Positions 1-12,990 of a stretch of 64,000 bases of DNA are shown piece by piece. The stretch spans positions 21,944,014 through 22,008,013 of the forward strand of contig CM055911.1 in assembly GCA_029582155.1 (NCBI GenBank), in the 5' to 3' direction. The position numbers and the translations under genes were made by a program. Source of the stretch: Panopea generosa (taxonomy: Eukaryota > Mollusca > Bivalvia > Adapedonta > Hiatellidae). How positions within the stretch are numbered: the stretch's first letter is position 1; every line of letters starts with the position of its first letter. The notes under the pieces were generated by a model, which saw only the letters and a program-made list of their open reading frames with translations, was not told the origin of the DNA and searched no databases.

Positions 1-157
1 AACACAGCAGTTTAAAAATAACTTATATAAAAAGTAGTGATCATAAGGTTTATAAATCCATACAGAACACGTGACAACATGGATCATCGAATGAAACTCG
101 GGAGCTCAAACCTGATTTACGGATGCATCCGTTGTCATATAGTCGGTAGAACGGAAC

Positions 158-361
158 CAGCTCTCCTGATTGGGTCCGTTCAATAGCAATTGTTACGAGC
201 ACGCTGATTGGTCAGTTGCTTCAGAGAAAGTTTGACTGACGTCACAATTTCGTAAGCGCTCAATTGCTATTTATTGTGGGACAAGCATAGAATTTCCTGC
301 TTTTTCCATTGGTGGTTAATAGACCTGATTCGGGAGATATAAGGTTTTGAGATAGACTAGT
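158..361 (+). repeat. Family F repeat with CCAAT and CRE-like motifs, copy 1
   Basis: About 200 bp, similar to 8082-8280 and 13960-14116. It contains an inverted CCAAT box (ATTGG at 207-211) and a perfect TGACGTCA palindrome at 237-244. It ends with a conserved block (gacctgattcgggagat) near 320-340. Mobile element class unknown. Confidence 0.6.
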
Positions 362-827
362 TGTCATAAAATACAACAGCGAACATAGAATTGGAAGAAC
401 ACACATAGCTATTGAATATGTATTGAATAAAATTACCATTACTATATTAAATACATAAATTAAACAAGGGATAACAAGGATAATCGCCCAGAATCGCAAC
501 GTACGGTTTGTATCAAAGTTAAAAAGACAACACACATATCCAGTATATATACGTCCAGTTTAATAACTAAGCTAACTAAGCACAAGTACCATTATCTAAC
601 ATAGTTTCAACTTAACAGAATATCGTACCTAATCCATCTTCCAATCAGACTCTAGCCCATCTTAAACTATGTCCCAAAACCAGACTCCCGAGTCCTTTGC
701 TTAAAATGCAGTAGTACGCACTGTAATGATTGCCATGCAATACTCCCGTAAAATAAACAATGGAGTTAGCATAGCGTTTTGCAGGTTTTCGGTGATATTT
801 CGACGGTGTCCACCAAAAGTATCAATT

Positions 828-1120
828 ATTAAAGTGCATACTACTGCGTTATAAGCAGCAAATAAAAATACACACATATTAAAGTGCATACTACTGCGTT
901 ATAAGTAGCAAATAAAATACACACACATTAAAGTGCATAATACTGCGTTATAAGAAGCAAATAAAATACACACACATTAAAATGCATACTATTGCGTTAT
1001 AAGCAGCAAGTATAATGCACACACATTAAAGTGCATACTACTGCGTTATAAGCAGCAAGTAGAATGCACACACATTAAAGTGAATATTACTGCGTTATAA
1101 GCAGCGAATAAAATACACAT
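828..1120 (+). repeat. 49-bp minisatellite, six copies
   Basis: Units begin at about 831, 881, 930, 979, 1028 and 1077 (period 49-50 bp), each with aaagtgcatact followed by actgcgttataagcagc and a CA-rich end. Unit-to-unit differences are few, so the array is fairly recent. Confidence 0.9.
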
Positions 1121-2965
1121 TATAAAAATAAGCTATGTCGACAGTTACCATTATGTATATGGTACTTTTACTTATTTTAGAAATCATTTTAAATCTATGA
1201 TCATAATTATATTTGAACGTTTATTTATCTTTCAATGTACACTTTTTACGAAATAGTCAAACTACTTGTACAATTGATCTGAATCAATATGTCATAAATG
1301 GTCAATTTTGATCATTTTCTATAACAAACCAATCAAGAATTTTAAGATGGCTGTGACATAGTAATCACCTTACAGGGAATCACACGGCAATGTTGAAATG
1401 GCGGTTTGCTACTGTGAATATAGAGTATAAAGGAATTAATCTCAAAGTATTTTATCTGGAAATTCATGATTGAAAATATACTTTAAAGACGTAGTGATGT
1501 CACACTAGTTTTGAAACAAAAATTAAATTTTCTCGACGTTGGAATTTTGTCAAACATTGCCAATTAAATACTAATGGAAACAGAATATTTGTTACACTAG
1601 TTTAAACATAACGAAACACATATGATATGTAACTCGAATACAGTTATAGTCAAAATGGTCTGGCCACAAGTTCTCAACATAAGATACTGTCTTTTGTTTT
1701 CATAAAGTTACACCATTATACAAAATATCCTGCCTTTACGTAATTTACAAGATTGCTTCCCCTTTACAAAATGGAAAAAAATAAGGGTTTGTACACATTC
1801 TGTTTTCATTTGCTGTGCCATGTTGATACATTATAAGAGATAGATTAAACGTTTCACCTGATACTCGGTTATCTTATCAAGTACTTTGATATTTGGCTTT
1901 ATTTCTCATATATGTATAATAGTATGTTGCATGCGTATCAATTCAAGAATCTGTGTTTATTGGCAATCGATGTATAACTACAATGCAGCCTGACAGCTTT
2001 TAATCAATGTTGAAAAAACATTCAACACAAACGGGCGAGTCGCGTGAGTTTCGTTACAATAGTATTCGAGATGCGTCGGATCAGTTAAACATCAAACAAA
2101 TGCAGCTAACAACAGATAGTCAAGTACTATAAAACAAATATGCAAAACTTCACAAATCTAGGATAACAGAGGTACATGTAACATGTTTGTAATTAGAAAC
2201 TTAAATCCAGAGACAGAATAATCTATATCCGGTTACACGAAAAGAAACACACATGTGAATATTATATTAATTTATTTAGCAAGTATTTTATTAAACGGTA
2301 ATAATTTTACGGAGCATAAGGTAATTTGTGACACGAACCACAATTATATTTTATTTGTCCGAAATGTAACTACAGACCATCAGATGAAAGCCTTCAATGT
2401 AATCTGTTTATCTTACTTGTCACATTGGCTGAAATATTTGTCCTTTATGTAGCCGAAAACCATCATTAATCTATACACTTGATGTCCATGTTACATTCAC
2501 CTCATAATAGAAATGTCACTCGATCTGTTTATTTCCGGACTAAATCAATGAAACAAATAAAAATAATGCCAAGTCCATAATTTAGAGAGATAAAAACGCT
2601 GTTCACTATAATGTGATGTCATTCCCGGTTATGCCATAGGAGCATACTGTACACTTTTATACACACGTAGGATGTGCGTCAGCAGAAGTAGTATGTCTAC
2701 ATATTTCTCAGAAAATGTATTATTAAGTTCAATATTGCTCACGTAACCTCTCCTTTTTCGTCCAGAAACGTACGTCGAATAGGTGAATATATTTTTAATA
2801 TACGCAATTAGTCGTTTGTCATTTTCTTATTCACCCAACACGAAGAAGCCGGCATCAAACTATAAAAATATGAAATAATCATTGTTATATATGTCAGCAA
2901 TGAGTTATACACCGTACGGTGACGTGAACCTGAATTACATTTTATCGAATGTTTATGGCTTAGAA

Positions 2966-3534
2966 TGCGTACACATGAAACTGTTTTCATTGGTGTTTTT
3001 GATTGACTTACAGTTTCTAAATCGAATAAACTAAACACCATCAAACATTCATTAGCCTTAGCAATAGATACAAACATTTTAGATATATCCGTATCTGGTG
3101 ACTTAAACCTGGATATGAATAAAGCTTAATTTCCTGAAACTCAAACCACCACAGATTCAAAACATTACGCCAGAAACTCGACCTTTTTATTGAGATTTAT
3201 GTTCTTAATATCTAAACTTTATACTAGGAGGAAGTTATTTTCCAAATATTTGTTACAATCAGAACCATCCAACTGATCTTGAGTGCATAATCGCATACGG
3301 TATAAAATACGTAAACATAACAAACTATATGGCATTGCTCGACGAAAAACTCATGCTCAATAATAATTCCATTACAATTATGCAATATTTTTCCAAATCG
3401 ACAGTATTTTCATGAGTCCAAGACGAAAACTTTGCACATGCGCAGCAGTGGGTATCTCGCTTACCGGTTTTACACCTACAAATAATAATTTGTTGCTGAG
3501 TACAAATGTTTCAAAAAGCAATTGCTTTTAGTGA
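2966..3534. other. Unassigned insertion sequence left of the Tc1 fossil
   Basis: Interrupts the X1 duplication. It may include the left part of the Tc1 element, but no terminal inverted repeat could be placed. No gene seen. Confidence 0.3.
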
Positions 3535-4290
3535 AAATCAGAGAAACAAAGCTACTGGTATGCTCCTAGCGCGGTCATTGATAAATAGTATTGCAAGTCA
3601 GTTTGGCGGTTCCAGATAGACTATGTATAGACTTGTGAACCGGTAAAACACTTCTGGATCTGTCAGAAAACATGCAAGACCCGGTCGCGCACGTGAAACA
3701 ACGTTACTTACTGGTCGTGTTATTACGCTTACCAGCAACCATTACTGTTAGGTGTGACAGCGTTCTTGCACAGTCGATCATAACCCGCTTGAGGAAGAAC
3801 TGTTCACATTCGTGCTCGGTAGTCACCCACGTCATTTGCAATTGGCGCAAAATTGTGGCAATCAGTACGCCATCTCCATAGAAATGAAATACGTGCTTAA
3901 TGATGCATTATGGATAGAAACAGATTTGGTGGTGGCAATATTATTGTCTGGTGTGGAAAATGATGTATTTGAAAACTGATCTGGACATTATCCAAAACAA
4001 TCTCTTCTAAAGGTTATGAATAATGATACAATAATAACATTCATGCAAAAAAACGGACCTGGAACTTTCCACCAAGAGACTTAATGGCCTCACACGGCGC
4101 GTATAACTATACAATTCCTAAGTCAAAATAATTTTAACGTCTTACCTCGGCCTTTTTTTATCACTAGCCATGAATCCCATAGAATACGTAGGAGGGCAAA
4201 GTTATCAAATTGATACCATTAATGACCGCAAAAATGCACTTCTGTTACAATGGCAACGTATTGCAAACGCACTCATACATTCTTACTAAA
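3535..4290 (+). pseudogene. Tc1/mariner transposase fossil
   Basis: Three frames together resemble a Tc1-like transposase, broken by many stops and frameshifts. Around 3540-3660 the translation gives an N-terminal helix-turn-helix (R-N-K-A-T-G-M-L, then I-A-S-Q-F-G-G-S-R, then M-Y-R-L-V-N-R and T-S-G-S-V-R). Around 3910-3955 there is the typical R-F-G-G-G-N-I-I-V-W segment of the catalytic core. Around 4060-4130 a segment recalls the core motif before the last acidic residue (P-H-T-A-R-I-T). At 4170-4200 the signature M-N-P-I-E-Y-V appears in another frame. The enzyme would have cut and pasted its own DNA element between terminal repeats; this copy cannot be functional. No terminal repeats could be assigned. 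It lies inside a ~2.1-kb stretch interrupting the X1 duplication block, so it is younger than that duplication. Confidence 0.8.
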
Positions 4291-4514
4291 ATTAAAATTA
4301 CTAAAAAATATGCTTTGTATGATTTTTTCCAGTTAATTTCACAAACACATTGATAGATACATTGCAGCTGCGATAAAAAAAACACCTAAATATACGTTTA
4401 TCACCAGAATATAATATGTTTGAAATCGATGTAAAGTTTTCATTTTCGGTCAGTGTAATTTTGCACTAGACATCGGACATACATCAAACATGTTTAGGAA
4501 CATTAGTAGAAAAT

Positions 4515-4738
4515 TTCATCTGGTCCTCTGCAGTTTAGTGATCCAAAAGAGCTGTCGTCTTGCGATCACTTACCTCTCAACTTTGAGCCCCCTTTGGTCC
4601 ACAAAAACATGACATGTTTGCTGGTTACCAGATGAAGAACGGTGGTTCTACTCAAACTCATTCCTTCAAAAGTAAAACTCGATATATCATATATAACCGG
4701 TTTTTGCGTTAAAATTCGTGCTAAACCCTAAAACAATA
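4515..4738 (+). repeat. SINE family B, degenerate copy
   Basis: Matches the family B order: a tRNA-like head, then a gatcacttacctctca stretch, then acggtggttctac and a cca-rich 3' body. The B-box region is badly eroded. It lies in the insertion that interrupts X1. Confidence 0.5.
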
Positions 4739-5205
4739 AATATTGAACGGAACAGCTGACCCGACACTTTGATATTTCCAATGTGTTCGTCAACATTTTG
4801 AGGAGCATTGCTGTCTAGTTTAATCATATATACTTTGTTAGTGTTATCCTAAATATTCTTTCTTATTTAAGTTCAAATTGCAAAGAAATTGCTTTGATAC
4901 ATTTGCTTAAATACGTACAATGGCAGGTGGTGGGTTAAATTCATAAGATGTTAGCTGTTTCGTTCAGTATATCTTTTATCAGACATTTAACATCCTGCTT
5001 TATTGTATACAGTAATATCATTTGTTGGTTTGTATATTTTATAGTTATATCGATGTTTAACCTATTGATATGTATTACTTTGAAGGAGCATACCAATCAG
5101 TAAAATAGCTAGAGGCGACAGAGTTATAAACAGATACTATAAAATACAGCATTGCAATCTTCTTTAAATGTGTGTACTCGTATTTCAAGGCAAAAATATT
5201 CAAAA

Positions 5206-5505
5206 TGATTAATCAATTGATTGATTGATATTTAGCGTCATCGTTATGTCATCGAGGGATAACAGACGATCAGTTAACCTGACGATTCTTTCCTGGGATC
5301 CTGGTAGGTAAACTAATACTCGAGCACACGCATCGCTGTAAGTACATTTGACTGAGATTTTTTCACTTGAACCAGCGATGAGAGACAGATGATAAAGACA
5401 CGGAATGTCGAACATGTATATCAATCATTCAAAGACTGTAGCCTGGCGGGAACTCGAATAAGTTGATAGCCAGACACGCAACCGACTGATACCGGCCCGG
5501 TTGCA
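5206..5505 (-). mobile_element. SINE family A (tRNA-headed), full-length-like
   Basis: Read on the minus strand it has a degraded tRNA-like head, a central body with the ctctcatcgctggttcaagtg-type core, the taggttaactgatc block, and a tail of tgattgatt repeats. It sits at the same place in the X block as 23325-23600, so it inserted before that duplication. Non-coding, mobilised only by a partner LINE. Confidence 0.8.
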
Positions 5506-5689
5506 TAATATCACAACTAAACAAACCAATCTCCATTAATAACAAATAAAGAGTTTGTTTGATTGCACGGTATTTAACATCGCTTTCACAGTTGTTCAGT
5601 TATATCGCGATGGAGATTGCTTGAGATAGTATTCTGAGCACTACTTCACTGGAATATCATGCCCTAGACACATTGTATGATACCCCACA

Positions 5690-5826
5690 CAGACATATTA
5701 TACTGACATCGAGTCAACAATACCTAGAACTACCCTCTAAATGCTAAATGCTAGGTATCAGTTTTCAAGTCGTTGGCTCAGCCGGGGATCGAACCCACTC
5801 TATCTCACACACTATCTCTAGACCAC
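5690..5826 (-). repeat. tRNA-derived SINE fragment (family E)
   Basis: On the minus strand 5760-5826 reads like a tRNA: gcggtggtctag (A-box-like) and gggttcgatccccgg (a good B box). It is followed by about 60 bp of body. It lacks a paired acceptor stem and is not a tRNA gene. Confidence 0.5.
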
Positions 5827-6437
5827 CGCTGCTGTTACAAATAAAGAGAACGAAATGAACTAGGCAATTTGCAGCAGTTTAGTTATAGATATATGCTATA
5901 TCCTCAAATGTATATCACCATTACCATACTTTTGAAACCCATAAATCTTCCAACATGTGTTATATCTATCAATATACTATCTATATATTAAGATAGTTAC
6001 TATATAAATAATCTTTTGTTACGAGGTACGGTATAATCAACTTTCTACAAAGTGCAATAAATCTTTTTAGAAGTTATTAAAACTGGTGCGGTCATCAACA
6101 TTAAACAGCTGTCTGGTTTCTTTATTTTTGTGATAAACTTTATAGCAAACAACCAGGAATCAATAAATAACCAAAGCGGCTGTTGGCGCTTTTATCATTA
6201 TACATGAGTGTGTCGGTGTAAATTAGGTGAAGATAAAAATGACCTATTGAAGCACACAACTCATACAAGAAAAAAAAGCAGACTCGGTTGCATTAAGTGT
6301 GTTCTTTAGAGGTAGTATATATTTTTCGAACAACACTGACGAACTCCACAAATCCAAGGAAAATGCGATTGTTTACGATTGCCATACTGCAGAACTAGAA
6401 CCAGAAGAAAAGAAAGACTATACATATACCATATTTA

Positions 6438-6830
6438 TATTGGCCGAGCCGGTTATCTAAGTATGTTGCGCGTCTGGTGTCGTGAGCTCTAGTCACCGCC
6501 CGGCCACAACCTCAGTGATAATTGATATACGATATTGCTACTCAATGAACTTTTTTTTCTGTCACCACTGATTCGCGTGGGAAAGTTACGAATATGGGTG
6601 TACTCCAGTATTGGTTAAGCTCCCGGGATACCAGGGAAGAGTGATTAGGTTAACCGATTATCTGTTAGCCCTTACTGGTATAAAAAATGACGCTAAACTA
6701 AATATTTCCTATTGATAATAAGGGTGGATGCAATTGCTATACCGAAACTTGTTGAAACAGTCATTTGAAATAGAATGCTACTCGATGGAACGGTTTAAAG
6801 TCAATTTATTAAGTACTGTACCAGATAAAA
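6438..6830 (+). mobile_element. SINE family A plus 3' extension
   Basis: tRNA-like head at about 6440-6510, body to 6710, then a ~115-bp extension ending with a ctcgatggaacgg motif. The same head-body-extension occurs at 24119-24700 and inverted at 33487-33040, at corresponding places in the X block. Confidence 0.72.
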
Positions 6831-8081
6831 TATGAACAACAAAGACGTCACAAATGACGCCATCTTTATAAAACCAACGTTGGATTACATGTTCTACCAA
6901 GTAAGAGAAAAGTCATCTCGAAAAAAAACAATTGAATGCAGATTCTGGTGAAAACAAGCATCCATTTTCTTCTGTTAAACGTATAATTGTCTTAGTTTTT
7001 CAACCGCGGGACATCTTAACACTGTTAGACATTTACGGAATGAAAATGGATATAATCAGATTTATTTAGAGTTCTTCTGCAATGATTAGTTTAATGTTGA
7101 ATTGCACGATAGTTTAGATAACTCACGATGTACTTTATCTAAGGCATTGTTTTTTTTTAAATAAAAGTATAGCGTCGATAGCATATGCTATAATGCCCTT
7201 AAGGAGTTGCGCAAGAGCAATTTGTTAAGATTTTCTACCAATGTATTGAACCGTTTGGCGGTTGTATTTTCTAAGAGTAGTATTACTATATTTTTCTAAG
7301 ATAAGCATCCCAAAAGCAGTCAGAATTAATACATATGATAATAAACATTATAATAGAAATGACAAATGGTTTAACTGTGTCTGGGGGTTCAGAGAAACAA
7401 GTGTGAAACTCACCAAACTCTTCAGCGTCGTAATACTTCTTTGATAAATATAAATAGCCTTGCCACACTTTGCTTTTACAACTCAAAGTATTTAAAGTAC
7501 TGGTGGCCGGTGCATGTTTTTATAGGGAAATATTCATTGAAGGTTCACGAAAAAAGAATAATAAGGAAGAGTGTTTTTAATTGATCCCTTTCTTACCAAA
7601 TTTTTGAATTTATTTCTCACAATACAGCAGCAACAAATGGTTGAACAATTTGGTTTCTAGGCACAAACACTCTTTTTGCCTAACAACTTCAGTCTACAGT
7701 TATGAAATAATTTTAGATTGTCAAATCTCTACTACAGTGAGCGTTTTGTCACAATGCATTTAAATATCAGTTTCTCTGGCGACTCAAAAATAGACCACAG
7801 AGGACATATCATGTGATGACGATCCACCCCAACTATCTTGACCATGAACTGTCGTCGGAGATTTTTGAAATTTACATATAGAGGATTGAAATTCCATAAG
7901 GAGTCGGAGGGACCAAAAAAAGGTTGATTTTATGAAATTTCAAAAACTGATTAGTCGAAATTGTTACATAAAACAACAACAACTATTTACCAGTAGAGTG
8001 TCCACACATCAGTCACGTCACAGCTACACAAACGTTTAACAACAGTAAACAGTTATACATTACACGCCAAATAACTAGTCT
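6831..8081. other. No feature recognised
   Basis: AT-rich sequence within X1. The ORFs of about 60 codons on both strands at 7262-7486 overlap each other and look like chance. Confidence 0.4.
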
Positions 8082-8280
8082 TTAGAGCGGACCCAGTTCA
8101 CCCGATTGGGTCCGTAAACTAGGAATGGGATTTGACCACGTTGATTGGTCAGTTGAATGACGTCACAGTTTGGTAAGCGTTGAAAAGCTGTGAATTGTAG
8201 GACAGGCATGGAATTCCCTGCTTTTTCATTGGGGGTTCATAGACCTGATTCGGTAGATATCAGGACTGGGATATACTATC
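8082..8280 (+). repeat. Family F repeat, copy 2
   Basis: The best match to copy 1. ATTGG is at 8144-8148 and TGACGTCA at 8158-8165, in the same order. It shares the conserved 3' block (gacctgattcggtagat). It lies inside X1 with no counterpart seen in X2 or X3. Confidence 0.6.
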
Positions 8281-9054
8281 AAATATCTCACATATATGCG
8301 AAAAAAAATGTTTTTAAAAATGATTGCTGTCAGCATATATAGATAAATTGACGAGGTTTATCATTTAATCTATGATTCAATTGATTTATAGCTAAATACG
8401 CTTAAATTCCAATAAACTTTTAAACATATAAGATGGAACTTCTTTTTTTATCGGCTGAGTAGATTGAATTCCTCTCAGCTGAGTTGTTAGGTTTTTAGTA
8501 AAAGCGACGGGTGACTTCAAAATAACGGCTATAACCGGTGCTTACGCACCGGCCAATAAAAACAGAACGTAGATGTCGTATGTGGTGAAAAAGACACATT
8601 GGCACTTAATAGTGTATAAAGATATACACAGTAGTATATATAATACAAATAATTGGCAGTCAGAGCAGCATTGGAATACTAGTTAAAGAATCGATACTAT
8701 AGAAATAAACACAATAGTTTGCAATAACCGGAATTGCTGTCATTTCAATACGTGTGATTCAACAGGATCTGTTTGTATAAATGGTATTAGTTATAATAAA
8801 ACTGTAACATTTATTTTACTGATTCAGCTCTGTCTGATCTCTAAATCAATGCATTACAGCAATTGACACCAGCATGACACTGCATAATTAACATACCACA
8901 ACGCAACAATGGAAATCCAGTCACGTCTGCTGCTTTCTCGGTATATGCAAATGTCAAAATAATCTGAACATTAATTAATCACTGATGTATCTCACAATAC
9001 TTAATAGTCTCCATTGGGGCACTTCTTGTGCAGAGAATGAAATAAAGTTTCGTT

Positions 9055-9128
9055 AGTTTAGTTTAAACTTATTTATTTCACTTCGACTGTAAAACAAGTT
9101 CTTACAACTTAGACAAATTACACCCGAG
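9055..9128 (-). mobile_element. Truncated SINE family D with 8-bp target duplication
   Basis: A 74-bp insert flanked by gtttcgtt at 9047-9054 and 9129-9136. The duplicate block at about 28680 has a single uninterrupted site here, so the limits are supported by an empty-site comparison. The insert matches the 3' part of family D (compare 56999-57218), as expected for a 5'-truncated retroposed copy. Confidence 0.7.
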
Positions 9129-10857
9129 GTTTCGTTCTTGCGTAATCATCTACTTTGATATAAACATTCATGATCTGCAGATTTTCCTCAGTAGATATAG
9201 TAACCGCGCCAAAAAGGACGGAAGTAAAATACTTTACACTGTTGTTGTTAAGTTCAGTTTTTGTTTAACGTCTTACTAGAATAAACGAAATCATTTAAGA
9301 TGATTGTTAAAGTATTTGCCAAATGCTTAATTAAAAGTAATACGAGTCAAACTATTATTAGATATGTGTACATGTAGTAACTCGACAAAATTACAAATGC
9401 AGGAACTGTCCTTATTGCATCTTATATTGCATTTAAAGGGTTGGTATTGTAAACCCACAAGAGTTGTATAGCTGAAATTAGTACGAATGTCCTCCTTGTA
9501 GTAAAAATCATTTTCAAAATTAGAAATGTAGCAAACAAAACTTTGATACAAACATTATGAACTATCCTCGTCAGTGTAGTTTGCACGTTTGGTAATAAAT
9601 GATATAGTATATTAAGACGCAATCAATACAAACTAATAAGCTTTGTACTTCAATGCAACTTCGATTGAAATTTATATTTCTTATATGTGTTATCTAATTT
9701 GGTGTATCAATAACATTCCTTCTGAAAACGTCCGAACGTAATTCGACAAGGCCTTTTAATAAATATAGCATCGTCTCGTATCCCCTGGTGTTAATTTACC
9801 GTTAATGCATATTCAGCCATTCTATTCGTCTGTGACATTTCCTGTTTTGATTAGACGCCTTCTTCACATCATGGAAAGTGAAAGACTGAATGTCTCCTTT
9901 TACAATTTCAGTCTATCAATCTATTACAGAAGATTAGGAGTATAAAACGAAATATTTGTCATTACAAAATAGTTCAGTGTGTACAGCGATGTTTTTTTAT
10001 AGGTACATTCGTCACAGATTTTTTATAAGCAAATCGAGTTTCCCTTTATTTTTTAGCTAATGTGGTATCCATATTTTACTCTGAAATATTTGTCCCCAAA
10101 CCTCTATATTCTCTAATTATTTTACGTCTATGACATTGTTATGACGAGAACATAAATAAATAACAAAAACACGTATGATTCAAATGTAATACAGCCAAAA
10201 CAAAACAATATGGACCCAATTATTATAATAAGGAATACTCAAAATGATATACAATATACAATACAATACATCGACAGATGTCGCCACAGGTGTCACCACC
10301 TTCGAACATCGAACGATCACAAGACGCCACTGGGGAGAATAGACGTAGTTGCCAAAATACCCTTTACCTCGCTCATCCCTGTCTCTACCATTTTGATAAA
10401 CCTAACTTTTACATTTAGTTTTCTTTGATAACTTAGGGAAATGTTGAACAATTGTTTGTTTTGAAACATAATTATACACTATATGCAATTTAAAATAAAT
10501 GTGTATCATGGCTTGTTCCTGTAAACGTTTATCTTGAAATCATACTATTTAGCCTTAGGTTGTCTGGACTTAGTATGAACATTTATTTGTTCACGAAATA
10601 AAAGCCAAGGCAAAGCTATGTTAGTTTCATATTTAATGTATTCATAATAAAATTATTGTTATGCGTGTTACAATATCTACATAGAGCTATTGAAATAAAA
10701 ACTGTATGGTTTCATTCCAGTATACCATATAATCAATTAAATATGTGTTTGTTTTGATAACGAAATGGCGAATTTATACATCACTGTACTTTATTGTCAA
10801 TTATCAAGGCGTAAAAAAGTCAAGGACTCAGGTGTAACCTTGCCAACATAGCAATTA

Positions 10858-11282
10858 ATGCTTAACTGTTCTACATAATATTATAGGAAAATGCACTTCT
10901 AGAATACAGAACACATTGGCAATGGTTCGTAAAGCATATTGTTTGCATAGTTGTCATTTGTTACTCCAAATGTGTAGGAAAACTTGAGCATAACTTAATT
11001 GCTTTTAATCATTTCCATAGTTTGATGACACCTCTTCATTATTGACAATACTGTTCATTTCTTGCAGTGTACAAATACGCATTTTCAAACAGTTACGCCT
11101 TTATTCAACAGCAACCGATGTCAGCCAAACTTGGCACAATTAATCACAATATTTTATCCTTCTCATCTGAAAAAAACATGATCATTTAAAGCATTTTCAA
11201 AATGTAAATTTACACAGTACTAATTTCTCGAGCGCAATAATCTTGCTACTGTCATGTAAGGAGGATAATTCTTAAGTGAGAT
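10858..11282 (+). mobile_element. Family G MITE-like element, copy 1 (degenerate)
   Basis: About 425 bp, similar throughout to 24724-25177 and inverted 55840-56283. The right end reads gtgagat; the left terminal repeat is lost. Non-coding. Confidence 0.65.
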
Positions 11283-12519
11283 CTTTAGCTACAATCTCCA
11301 CAGGAAATCATCATCCATTTTGTCCGACAGAACTCATAAATACCAAATAAGTTTCACTCTTCCGATGTGTAAATATGTAAACGATTTTGCTGTTCAACAG
11401 AATGGTATTGTTGATTTATTTTAGTACGTACATATATTGGAAAACATGTCAAACGTTTAGTTCTGTACCAAATATTAAAATATATTTTAAGATTCATTTT
11501 TATAGTTTAGCTTACCGTTCACATATCTGTATGTAACACGGTCAAAGCATTCTGGTAGAACTGTTATACAGGCTACGAAAGAAGTATTTTATGTGCGATG
11601 CATTCAAGATTACGTCAGCGGGTATTGGCGTCTTTATTGATCTTTTCCATTTCATAGACCGTATAGCATGTGTATCATTGCCACATTACCGCATGCCTTT
11701 CGGCCCGCGTGGTCATCAGTAATTTCTTATCAATATCCTCAGTAGAGCATTTATTCGCTAAATTTAATTAACTATCCCCTCCCCAACACCTCCGAAAGTA
11801 AAAAAAAAAAAAATAATTTTGATTAAGTGTTTCAATCAATTTCGGAAACGTTAATATAAAATTAAGATCTCGACATCGGATTTTTTTTTTTTTCAATTAA
11901 TGCAAACTGAGAAAATGTTGTGAAAAGCACTAATGTAATCAAAGTAACTAAAATTACAGACTTTTGCAACTTTGTTGTAAATTGATAAACAACCTTCGTC
12001 AGAAGTTTTAAACAATTAGGAAAGCCAGATGTATAAATTATTTAAGTATGGAATATGTCCAAACACAAAATAAACAAATAGCGTGTACTTAACACATCAT
12101 TCTCCATAAATAAAATGCGTAAACTCGTAAATGAAGATGGAAGGTCAAAAAGACGAAATGCTCTCAGTGTTAATTCGAAAACACCAACAATTACCAGTAT
12201 ATGTTTTCTAAAAGGCATATGCCACACTGTTGAAATCAATTATGTATAACATTCGATTTACAACAGAAATTAAATCAATAGACATACTTAATAATTAAGT
12301 TAACACTAGTGTTTGAAAATTTTCTGTACATTTATTACACACATCGTTAAAAACCAATTTGACAATAACAAAGTTACTCAAAAGTATGTCAATTCCGTTA
12401 TGGCGAGTTCTTTATCAACCATCAAACGGTGGGAACCTTTTGATATTTGCACTTTTTTCTATTCTGTTGAAATTTAGTTTGTTTATTTCTATTTTTTTTG
12501 CTTGTTTTAAGTCATCTCA

Positions 12520-12990
12520 TACAGTGAAGTAAGGCAATCGAAGCTGCATGCCCAACTTACGGAATGCTCTTTCCTAGTTGCAACATCCGAAATGTCAGTA
12601 CACTACATTTAAAAGACTTTTAGAAATCCATTTCTTGTTACTGAACTATTTAAACTGATCACGTAATTTTGCTTTGAAAAATGCTTATTGTTACTGATAT
12701 TTATTTCATCATATTTATATGCAGTAAAATACTTAACGTCTCATAAGGTATTTTATAATCATTATCATTTATATCATTTTGCATTCTATTTTTTTCTAAT
12801 GATTGTTTAATCAGATAAGCAGTAATATAGCCCATGTCTACAAGGGTTTAATTATACACATTTAATCGTTTATATTATACTGTATGTATATTTCATTTTG
12901 TAAAGCACTCTTAAATGTGTATTTATGAAGAGTGAAATGAGATTTTCTTATAATAATAATAATAATAACAATAATAATAATGAATACTAC
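12520..12990 (+). mobile_element. 5'-truncated LINE 3' end (CR1/L2/Jockey-like)
   Basis: At about 12540-12650, frame-broken translation recalls the conserved C-terminal end of non-LTR reverse transcriptase ORFs: a P-N-L-x-N-A-L-like stretch, then I-R-N, then F-K-R-L-L. Downstream, 12895-12935 has the 'tgtaaagcactctt...' hairpin-like 3' UTR common in animal LINEs, followed by an (AAT)n tail at 12953-12982. The family assignment is by pattern only and is not secure; an unrelated AT-rich sequence ending in AAT repeats is the alternative. It is a dead fragment. Confidence 0.5.

Larger units (their letters stand above)
1730..9230 (+). repeat. Diverged segmental duplication X, copy 1
   Basis: By-eye anchors in order, with matches in X2 and/or X3: 1730-1960 with 19430-19680; 2460-2965 with 22670-23165 and inverted 37955-37620; 5050-5205 with 23180-23325; the minus-strand SINE 5206-5505 with 23326-23600 and a remnant at 37555-37610; 5880-6090 with inverted 33960-33760; the plus-strand SINE and its extension 6438-6830 with 24119-24700 and inverted 33487-33040; 8790-9230 with inverted 28960-28560. 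Collinearity over seven anchors is hard to explain by independent insertions. The stretch 2966-5049, containing the Tc1 fossil, has no counterpart and is an insertion here. Confidence 0.7.
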
